From Planctomycetota bacterium (GTDB lineage Bacteria > Planctomycetota > UBA8742 > UBA2392): a DNA stretch of 64,000 nt. This document shows positions 17,841 through 23,899 of this stretch, piece by piece (position 1 is the stretch's first letter; each line of letters starts with the position of its first letter). A program made the position numbers and the translations under genes. The notes under the pieces were generated by a model. That model did no database searches and was not told the origin of the DNA. It worked only from the letters and a program-made list of their open reading frames with translations. The stretch spans positions 1,364,001 to 1,428,000 of the forward strand of contig JACKID010000001.1 of assembly GCA_020638675.1 (NCBI GenBank), given 5' to 3'.

Positions 17841-17860
17841 CCCGGGGCGTGAGCCCCGGG
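17841..17860 (+). terminator. Hairpin after the GH44 gene
   Basis: CCCGGGGC and GCCCCGGG flank a GTGA loop and are followed by TTTGCGTTC. It may terminate the sigma/anti-sigma/GH44 transcript, but the T-run is weak and the segment also resembles the repeat units that follow. Confidence 0.45.
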
Positions 17861-17880
17861 TTTGCGTTCGGAAACGTCGT

Positions 17881-18008
17881 GAGCCCCGGAGGGGCGACAT
17901 AGCCGGAATCCTTTGTGCCGCCCCTCCGGGGCTCTGGTCCCTTCTCGCAAATGTTCCCGGCGCTTACGCGCCGGGCTAATATCTGGCGCACCCTCCGGGC
18001 GCTGGCGG
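17881..18008. repeat. Intergenic repeat copy 1 (two-hairpin unit)
   Basis: The unit contains a first hairpin (GAGCCCCGGAGGGGCG answered by CGCCCCTCCGGGGCTC) and a second one (CCCGGCGCTTACGCGCCGGG), then GCGCACCCTCCGGGCGCTGG. A copy with the same order of blocks lies at 18650-18779 on the other side of the gene at 18078. Such GC-rich hairpin units are typical of dispersed non-coding repeats. Confidence 0.75.
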
Positions 18009-18077
18009 CAGGCGCGCTGAGTATTGCGAGGCGAACGGAGAAGGCGAGCAGCGAATAGACGGTGCTATGATCGGCGT

Positions 18078-18629
18078 ATGGCGAACGTACCCGACGAAGT
18101 GATTGATTGCGTCGAGTCTGACGACAGAGGTTTTCTGACTCGCGTGCGCCGTCTGATTCAGAACGTCGTGACTCAGCGATCACCGGCGAAGCTGTTTGTC
18201 GTTCGCATCGACAACTGGTTTGGCGAAAACTGGTTGGGTTTCGGCGGGAAGGTCATGGGGGCTGTCGGCGTGCACCCGACCGAATTGACTGTCCCACCGT
18301 TCAAGCCTAGCCGTGTTGTCAGTCAGAGGGTGTTCGCGCGAGCCGAGAGCGGCAGCTACGCCGAAGTTGACAGTGTCGAGAGACTGCATCGCGACATCCC
18401 CAGCGAAGAAAACCTGCGCAGAACGTTGCGCGCAATAACCGAATCCGGGGTGTTCGTCTGGTTCAGCGGCAATAGTCAGGCCAACGGTCGGGGCTCTGTG
18501 CTGGTTTATGACTCCACCGAAGCAGAGCCTTTCGCCTGGTACGCGGGGATCGCAAGGTCCGAAGACTGGCGAATCGCTTCCCAGAAGGGGATCAGCCGCG
18601 AAACCGTAGAATCCCTGATCGCGCCATGA
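18078..18629 (+). CDS. Hypothetical protein between two repeat units
   Basis: 183 residues from the ATG at 18078. No signal peptide, membrane segment or known motif is visible. The sequence mixes helical and strand-like stretches (LFVVRIDNWFGENWLG, GVFVWFSGNS, SVLVYDSTEAEPFAWYAG) and looks like a soluble cytoplasmic protein. The base composition appears slightly less GC-rich than its neighbours, judged by eye. The gene is flanked on both sides by copies of the same hairpin repeat (17881 and 18650), which makes it a candidate for a recently acquired gene. I do not recognise a family. Confidence 0.6.
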   Translation: MANVPDEVIDCVESDDRGFLTRVRRLIQNVVTQRSPAKLFVVRIDNWFGENWLGFGGKVMGAVGVHPTELTVPPFKPSRVVSQRVFARAESGSYAEVDSVERLHRDIPSEENLRRTLRAITESGVFVWFSGNSQANGRGSVLVYDSTEAEPFAWYAGIARSEDWRIASQKGISRETVESLIAP

Positions 18630-18649
18630 GTTCTCGTTGGCAAAGCCGA

Positions 18650-18779
18650 GAGCCTGCGAAGGGGGTGGCATAACTCGAACCGTCTATGCCGCCCCTTCAA
18701 GGGCTCGATCAATTCGCCCGTATGTTTCCGGCGCTTCCGCGCCGGGCTATTTGATAGCGCACCCTGCGGGCGCTGGTGG
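18650..18779. repeat. Intergenic repeat copy 2 (two-hairpin unit)
   Basis: Same block order as the copy at 17881: a first imperfect hairpin (left arm near GGGGGTGGCATA, right arm TATGCCGCCCC), then TTCCGGCGCTTCCGCGCC, then GCGCACCCTGCGGGCGCTGG. The copies are in direct orientation about 770 bp apart and differ at many positions, so they are diverged members of one family. Confidence 0.75.
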
Positions 18780-18816
18780 TCGTCCACAGCGTCACGAAGC
18801 ATCTGCTCCCGAACAC

Positions 18817-19203
18817 CTAGCCGGGCTTGTTTGGCGTGGACTGTCCCTTGTGCGTGCCGATCTGGGTGATGCGCAGCAGGTTGCGGAACGGGTCCTTCAG
18901 CGCCAACTCGGTGTTGCCCCAAGGCTTGGCGTCGGGTGGGCCGTCTGTTGGAACGGACTTCGCCTGGCAGCGCTCGTACCAGAATTTCACGTCGTCGACG
19001 AACACGTAGACCTCTGTGCCGGGGTGCCCGCGCCCGTGCTCGGAGAGGTGCATGTACAGCTCGCCCTTGCGGATGCCCATGAACACGGGAAAGCCGGGTT
19101 CATGGCGATGCTCAAAGTCGATCGAGAACCCGAGCCCGTCGACGTAGTAGTCGCAGGCCTGCTGATAGTCGTCAATCTGCAGCACTGGCACGACTCGTTC
19201 CAT
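18817..19203 (-). CDS. VOC-family (glyoxalase/bleomycin resistance-like) protein
   Basis: 128 residues starting VVPVLQIDDYQQACDYYVDGLGF, the usual opening of one beta-alpha-beta-beta-beta module of the vicinal oxygen chelate fold, followed by FPVFMGIRKGELYMHLSEH and EVYVFVDDVKFWYERC. The final part LALKDPFRNLLRIT is the typical closing strand, where a metal-binding acidic residue is usually found. Members include glyoxalases, dioxygenases and antibiotic-binding proteins; the sequence here does not decide between them. It is a single gene on the minus strand between repeat-rich intergenic regions. Confidence 0.85.
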   Translation of the reverse strand: MERVVPVLQIDDYQQACDYYVDGLGFSIDFEHRHEPGFPVFMGIRKGELYMHLSEHGRGHPGTEVYVFVDDVKFWYERCQAKSVPTDGPPDAKPWGNTELALKDPFRNLLRITQIGTHKGQSTPNKPG

Positions 19204-19376
19204 GATTGCTCCCGTTGGATCAGCGCCAGCTTGCCTGTCGCTCGCTCAGGCTCAAGAGTGTGCTTCAGTGGGCAGAGCCGCATTCGATCAGCTCGTACCG
19301 TTCGGCCGGGCGCTGGCCCGGGATGTGTCGCACCCCTGGTTACACTCTTGGCGGCTCTTTTGATGAGGTGACTGCC

Positions 19377-19871
19377 ATGAGTAACAAGAAGTATCGCCCT
19401 CCGGTGGATCGCTCGGTGCGTGAAACCTCCACCAGCTCCGCTTCGCTGGACCTTTCGATTGCGGGCAAGTCCGTGGGGCCGATCCCGGACGACGACGCCC
19501 GCGCCATGCTGGCCCGCGCCGCGCGCTGTATTGACTGCTTCATTACCAAGGCCCACGCGGCGCTGGAGAAAATCTCGCCCGAGCGCATCCACGCGGCCGC
19601 GCTGGAGCTCGACCGCAATCCGAGCGCCGAGCCCCAGCACACGGACCAGCGCAAACGCCCGCGCGGCGCACCCGACCCGCTGGTCGTGATGCTGAAGCTG
19701 ATCGTCAGCGCCACGCGGATGCTGCGCCGCATCCTGCCAGCCACCAACCCGGTAATCTTCGGCGTGCTGAACCCGCTCGAGCGCGATCTGATGGCCACGC
19801 TCAAACAAAGCGAAGGGTTTGTAGCCGGTCTGAAGAAGGCCGAAGAGATCTGCGGGCTGTCGCCGGGGTAG
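19377..19871 (+). CDS. Hypothetical helical protein
   Basis: 164 residues from the ATG at 19377, with GATGAGGTG upstream as a ribosome binding site. The first 35 residues are Ser/Thr-rich and probably disordered. The rest is Ala/Leu-rich and helical, with DDDARAMLARAARCIDCFIT and LKLIVSATRMLRRILPATN. No signal peptide, catalytic motif or family was recognised. The gene stands alone, followed by a 285 bp intergenic region that holds hairpins and the promoter of the second sigma cassette. Confidence 0.7.
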   Translation: MSNKKYRPPVDRSVRETSTSSASLDLSIAGKSVGPIPDDDARAMLARAARCIDCFITKAHAALEKISPERIHAAALELDRNPSAEPQHTDQRKRPRGAPDPLVVMLKLIVSATRMLRRILPATNPVIFGVLNPLERDLMATLKQSEGFVAGLKKAEEICGLSPG

Positions 19872-20156
19872 AGCGGGCAACGCCCGCGACTCACTCGTTA
19901 GCCCCCGGCGCAAGCCGGGGGTATGGTGGGCCCATGGATTGTGAGCCGCGAAGCGGCGCCTCTTCGGGTGCGGAGATGCCGGCTGTACCGGCTCGGGCTG
20001 GGAATCGACCATTCCGGGATCCTGATCCCCGGGCTTTGCAGCCCGGGCTATGGTGACTCCAGTCACGCAGTGAACTTTCGGCGGTGGGCCTTCGGCTCTA
20101 CCATGCTGGGCGAAATATCGTGATTCTGTGAACCGCCCTACACGCACCCGGCATTT
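19872..20156. other. Intergenic region with two GC hairpins and the promoter region of sigma cassette 2
   Basis: No gene is visible. One hairpin is CCCCCGGC/GCCGGGGG at 19903-19922 with loop GCAA. Another is CCCGGGC/GCCCGGG at 20028-20047 with loop TTTGCA. Each is followed by TATGGTG, and the sequence resembles the hairpin at 17841. The region ends with TTCTGTGAAC at 20124-20133, shared with the other sigma cassette. Confidence 0.6.
20124..20133 (+). promoter_or_regulatory. Possible ECF sigma autoregulatory element (cassette 2)
   Basis: TTCTGTGAAC lies 24 bp before the start of the second sigma gene and resembles TTCTGTAAC upstream of the first. It is a candidate -35 element for a promoter read by one or both ECF factors. 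If it is a -35, the stated ATG at 20157 would leave a short leader. Confidence 0.3.
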
Positions 20157-20696
20157 ATGGGGCTGATGCAGGTGGCTTCGATCGATCGGAAGTCGACATT
20201 TGAGCGGATCATCCACGCGCACCAGCGCGGGGTATGGCGCTATTTGCGCTTCCTCGGGGCAGGGCGTACCGAAGCCGACGACCTTACCCAGGAGACCTTC
20301 CTCGCCGCGTGGAAAGCAGACTTTGAAGAGATCAACGACGCGGCCACGGCCGGCTACCTGCGCACGGTCGCCAAAAGCCGCTTCCTGATGATGCTGCGGG
20401 CCAAGGGCCGGCGCATCACGGAGACCGAGTTCGCCGACGTCGAGGCCGACTGGGTGCAGCTGGTTGAGCAGGACGGCGGCTGGGACGAACGCACCGTCGC
20501 ACTGGAAGAGTGCCTGCAAGGCGTACAGGGCAAGGCGCGCGAGGCGATCGAGCTGAATTACACGAAAGACATGCGCTACGCGGAAATCGGCGAGCGCCTG
20601 GGCATGAAACCGGAAGGCGTACGCACCCTGATGAAGCGCGTGATAGGCAAACTTCGGGAGTGCATGGAAAGGAAACTCGGGTGGCCCGCAGAATAG
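20157..20696 (+). CDS. ECF-type RNA polymerase sigma factor (cassette 2)
   Basis: 179 residues from the ATG at 20157; another in-frame ATG lies at 20166. Region 2 contains GVWRYLRFLGAGRTEADDLTQETFLAAW and GYLRTVAKSRFLMML. Region 4 contains YAEIGERLGMKPEGVRTLMKRVIGKL. It is clearly related to the sigma factor at 13805, sharing the block VWRYLRxLG and DDLTQETFLA. The gene overlaps the FecR-like partner gene by 16 bp. The pair probably forms a sigma/anti-sigma module, with the selenoprotein candidate at 22285 as the third gene of the unit. Confidence 0.93.
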   Translation: MGLMQVASIDRKSTFERIIHAHQRGVWRYLRFLGAGRTEADDLTQETFLAAWKADFEEINDAATAGYLRTVAKSRFLMMLRAKGRRITETEFADVEADWVQLVEQDGGWDERTVALEECLQGVQGKAREAIELNYTKDMRYAEIGERLGMKPEGVRTLMKRVIGKLRECMERKLGWPAE

Positions 20697-22288
20697 AGAG
20701 ACTGATCCACCTGCTGATGCGCGAGAAGCTCGGCGGCGTGCAGCCACCGGACCTGTCGGAGCGCATTCTGGGCGCGATCGAGGCCGAAGCGCAGCCCGCC
20801 GTGCGGCGCGTGACGGGGCCCGTTCCGCGGCCCGTGCAGCAACTTCCGCAGGCGAGCGCATTCCGCCCGTGGATGGCGATTGCGGCTTCCATTGCGTTGG
20901 TCGCGGCCGTGGCGCTGGCGATCAGCACCTACATGCTTTCCGGCAATCGCGACAACACGTCGCCGATGGCTACCGACGACAATCAGGTCAAGCCGATCCC
21001 GTCGCAGCAGGATCGGGCCAACCAGCAGACGCCCGATCGTCCACACAGCGACCCCGCACCGCAGCCTGAGCCGCAACTGCCGGAACAGATCGAGAAGCCG
21101 AAGCCTGATCCCGAGCCGCAGCCCGACCCGACGCCTGAGCAGCCGAAGCCGGACGAGGACCCGGTCGTCGAGCAGCCGAAGCCTGATCCCGAGCCACAGC
21201 CCGACCCGGCGCCGCAGCCCGAGCAGCCGAAGCCGGACAAGGACCCGGTCGTCGAGCAGCCGCCCAAGCCGGACACCACACCCGACCCCGAGCGCCCGCC
21301 GACCGTTCCGCACCAGGACCCGGCCGTGAAGCTTGGCACCGTGCTGTACGCGTCCGACAAGGCCAAGCTCACGTTCCGCATGGCGACCGAAGACAAGTGG
21401 CAGGACTGGGTCGCCGAGAGCGCTGTGGTTTCGGGGATGCAGCTTAAGGCTCGCCGCCCGGTGTGTGTCGAGCTGCCCGACGGCGCGCGCTTCTACTTTG
21501 ATGGCGAGATCGCGGTCAGCGGCAGCGACAAGACTTGCGACGTTACCATCGAGGATGAGAGCGTTTACTTTGACGTCTATGGCAGCAAGCGCGACTTCAG
21601 CGTGCGCCGCGGCGACGCGGTGCTCAACTTCCGCGACGCGGAGCTGCTCGCCGAGCGCTCCGGATTGCGCATGCAGGTGGCGTGCCTCGGCGGTGAAGTG
21701 ACGGCCGGCGACGTGACGCTCAAGGCCGGCTGGACGGCCTCGCTCAGCAACGACGGCTTCTCGCGCCAGAAGTTCGAGGGCGAGCGCGTACGCAACAACG
21801 CGCTGGTGTTCAACATGGACCGCGCGTTCGTCCTCATGCGCGAGGAGCTGAACGCCGACGCCGCGAACCGTGTCTACCATGGCGAGTGGAAGGATGGCGT
21901 GGTCACCGGCTCGGGCAAGGAGCTGGCGTTCGGCATCGAGCTGGCCGAAGACATCGAGGTGAAGGATCGCGCCTACGTGCGCATGCGCGTGCGCATCCAC
22001 GGCAGCAAGGACGGCATCTCGATCGGCTTCGGCAGCGGCAAGGAGAGCGACTGGACCTACTTCCAGTCGCACCACAAAGAGATCGTCAACGACGAGTGGA
22101 CCATCGTGCGCGTGCCGCTGCGCATGCTGCAGGATGACGGCAAGAAGAAGGGCATCTGGCCGGGCGTGATGCTGCACAAGTTCCAGATCGTGCTGTGGAC
22201 CAAGGAAGGCTCGAGCGTGGATGTGGACTGGTTCGAGCTCGGCATCGATCCGGAATGGAACGCACCCAAAGAGAAGGAACGCAAATGA
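20681..22288 (+). CDS. FecR-like membrane anti-sigma candidate with Pro-rich repeats (cassette 2)
   Basis: 535 residues from the GTG at 20681, with AGGAAA upstream. The cytoplasmic N-terminus has PPDLSERILGAIEAEA, like its paralogue at 14308. One membrane helix lies at about 63-86. Residues about 110-215 are a Pro/Asp/Glu linker with an internal repeat of roughly 25 residues that includes PDPEPQPDP and DPVVEQ. A FecR-like beta domain follows (LYASDKAKLTFRMA to LKAGWTASLS). The C-terminal 150 residues form a beta-rich domain ending VDWFELGIDPEW, comparable to the jelly-roll end of the cassette 1 protein. The stop overlaps the next gene by 4 bp (ATGA). No zinc anti-sigma motif is visible. Confidence 0.82.
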   Translation: MARRIERLIHLLMREKLGGVQPPDLSERILGAIEAEAQPAVRRVTGPVPRPVQQLPQASAFRPWMAIAASIALVAAVALAISTYMLSGNRDNTSPMATDDNQVKPIPSQQDRANQQTPDRPHSDPAPQPEPQLPEQIEKPKPDPEPQPDPTPEQPKPDEDPVVEQPKPDPEPQPDPAPQPEQPKPDKDPVVEQPPKPDTTPDPERPPTVPHQDPAVKLGTVLYASDKAKLTFRMATEDKWQDWVAESAVVSGMQLKARRPVCVELPDGARFYFDGEIAVSGSDKTCDVTIEDESVYFDVYGSKRDFSVRRGDAVLNFRDAELLAERSGLRMQVACLGGEVTAGDVTLKAGWTASLSNDGFSRQKFEGERVRNNALVFNMDRAFVLMREELNADAANRVYHGEWKDGVVTGSGKELAFGIELAEDIEVKDRAYVRMRVRIHGSKDGISIGFGSGKESDWTYFQSHHKEIVNDEWTIVRVPLRMLQDDGKKKGIWPGVMLHKFQIVLWTKEGSSVDVDWFELGIDPEWNAPKEKERK

Positions 22289-23502
22289 TCAGGCGATTCG
22301 CACTGGCGCTGCTGTTGCTGGTACCGCTCGCGGGCGTGTTCAACGCCGCGGACGAGCCGGCAAAACTGACCGACAAGAACTACGAAAAGACGCGCGACTA
22401 CCTGCTGCCCAAGGGTGAAGAAGAGGATTGGGCCAAGGTCGCGTGGCGCACGACGCTGTGGGACGGCGTGATCGACGCGCAGAAGGAAGACAAGCCGATC
22501 ATGCTGTTCGCCATGAACGGGCACCCGTTCGGCTGCACGTGAAACAACGGCGTAATAGCCAGGCAGTCTGTCTGGTCCGACGAAACTGTTCAGAAGCTGC
22601 TGAAGGACTTCATCCCGTGTGCGGACGAAGTCTGGCGGCTGTACAACCGGCCTGACCCCGATTGCAAGTTCTTCCAGGGGTTCTGCGACGAAGGCGGCAT
22701 GCTCAACGGCCAGGGCATGGACAAGACCACCACGCGGCAGGGCACGTACTGCTGCACGCCCAGCGGCAAGTTCCTGGGCAGCGTGAACAGCCGGCAGGCG
22801 CACGTGATCGCCAAGCTGCTGCGCGATTCGCTGAAGAAGTGGAAGGAATTGAAGAAGGAAGACCGTCTGCTGGATTACGACCCGAGCGACAAGGTCAAGG
22901 ACATCGACCGCGCCGAGAGCCGCTACCCGAAGGACGGGATGGTGCTGAAGGTGAACTCGCGCGACATGCCGCGCGAAGGCCTGAAGGAAGACGACTGGCG
23001 CACGCACGCGTGGAACTTCGACTTCGCCTGGTTCAGCAAGGACGAGGTTGAGGACATGCTGCCGAAGAAGTTCGAGAAAAACGAGGAGTGGGACCTGCCG
23101 GAAGCGCTGGTGCACCGCGTGGCGCGCCTCCACCTGCTCGATAACGTGCGCGGCCAGACGAACATCTTCCCCAAGGAAGCGGTGAAGACGGCCGCCGTGA
23201 AGTGCAAGGTCGAGAAGATCAAGAAGGGCGTCGTGTATTTCGACATGTCCGGCGAGGTGAAACTGGAGGAAGGCGAGCGTGGTCTTGACGCGTCAATACT
23301 CGGCAAGGGCGAGTACAGCGTGAAAGAGCGCAAGTTCACCAAGTTCGAGCTGGTGGTCGTCGGCGACCGCTGGGGCCGGACGCGCTACAACGCGCGCGAG
23401 GATGACTCCGACAAAGCGCCGATCGGCTACTGCCTGCAAATCGCAAGCGACAAGCCGACGGACAAGGTCGCTCCCGCGTCGTTCTGGGAGTACGGCTGGT
23501 AG
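22285..23502 (+). CDS. Thioredoxin-like selenoprotein candidate (in-frame TGA read as selenocysteine)
   Basis: 405 residues if the TGA at 22540-22542 (codon 86) is read as selenocysteine. The ATG at 22285 overlaps the preceding stop and has AAGGA upstream. A signal peptide (residues 1-21) is followed by a thioredoxin-like region with DKPIMLFAMNGHPFGCT, then the TGA, then NNGVIARQSVWSDE. The frame continues without stops to 23502 with the same codon style. The context GCT-Sec-NNG suggests a redox pair of Cys84 and Sec86. A 7-bp hairpin with loop GUC begins 17 bases after the TGA, in the place and form of a bacterial SECIS. The alternative is a nonsense mutation or a sequencing error. The C-terminal part is unrecognised. 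Confidence 0.78.
22559..22575 (+). promoter_or_regulatory. SECIS-like hairpin downstream of the in-frame TGA
   Basis: CCAGGCA at 22559-22565 pairs with TGTCTGG at 22569-22575 (one G-U pair) around the loop GTC at 22566-22568. The loop starts 24 bases after the TGA and its first base is G. Bacterial SECIS elements sit inside the coding region just after the UGA, with a small apical loop carrying a conserved G near its start, so this fits. It lies in codons 92-97. Confidence 0.65.
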
Positions 23503-23524
23503 AGGCGCGCAAGCGCTGACAGGC

Positions 23525-23556
23525 GACGGGCGGCGCCGGTGCGGTGGCCGCCCGTC
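23525..23556 (+). terminator. Hairpin after the selenoprotein candidate
   Basis: GACGGGCGGC pairs with GCCGCCCGTC around a 12-base loop, 22 bp after the stop codon. There is no clear T-run, so intrinsic termination is uncertain. Confidence 0.5.
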
Positions 23557-23572
23557 GTCGATTTGCGCCCGC

Positions 23573-23601
23573 TTGGCCGACCCATAGAGATGCGCTATGC
23601 T
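23573..23601 (+). promoter_or_regulatory. Sigma-70 type promoter of tRNA-Ser
   Basis: TTGGCC (23573-23578) and TATGCT (23596-23601) are separated by 17 bases and lie 9 bp before the first base of the tRNA. This is the expected position for a tRNA promoter. Confidence 0.6.
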
Positions 23602-23610
23602 TGCGCCAAC

Positions 23611-23700
23611 GGAGGAGTGGCAGAGTGGTTGATTGCGGCGGTTTTGAAAACCGCTTTGGCCGCAAGGTCAACGGGGGTTCGAATCCCTCCTCCTCCGCCA
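23611..23700 (+). tRNA. tRNA-Ser (anticodon TGA)
   Basis: 90 bases with an encoded CCA. The acceptor arm is GGAGGAG paired with CTCCTCC, the anticodon stem-loop is GCGGT TTTGAAA ACCGC with anticodon TGA, and there is a long variable arm and the T-loop GTTCGAATC. The long variable arm and anticodon identify serine. It is not tRNA-Sec, whose anticodon would be TCA. Confidence 0.96.
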
Positions 23701-23734
23701 AAGCAAACGGCGCCGTTGCGGGCGCCGTTTGCTT
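23701..23734 (+). terminator. Hairpin terminator after tRNA-Ser
   Basis: AAGCAAACGGCGCC pairs perfectly over 14 bp with GGCGCCGTTTGCTT around a six-base loop, directly after the tRNA CCA end. The downstream tract is weak in T. Confidence 0.65.
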
Positions 23735-23899
23735 TGGCGCCCTGAGCGGGCGCAGCGGGTCGATGGGCGTTACGTTCTCAAGTGATGTCGCGGTGGCGTG
23801 GTATGGTGGCAGTGGCTGCGGCCGACCAATTTCACGTGAAGCTGGTCCAATCGCGCCAGTGGCCGTTAACATGTCCGGATATCGGCCGAGGAGACCGCC

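Noticed and set aside
21060..21300. CRISPR-like repeat array
   Set aside because: The regular units are codons for a Pro/Asp-rich linker of the anti-sigma candidate, not repeats with spacers.
22699..23502. Separate gene starting at the ATG at 22699 downstream of the TGA
   Set aside because: The frame is continuous with the part before the TGA, no ribosome binding site precedes 22699, and the thioredoxin-like region would be cut in two.
23611..23700. tRNA-Sec for the selenoprotein candidate
   Set aside because: The anticodon is TGA, not TCA, and the acceptor arm is a normal 7 bp; it is tRNA-Ser.
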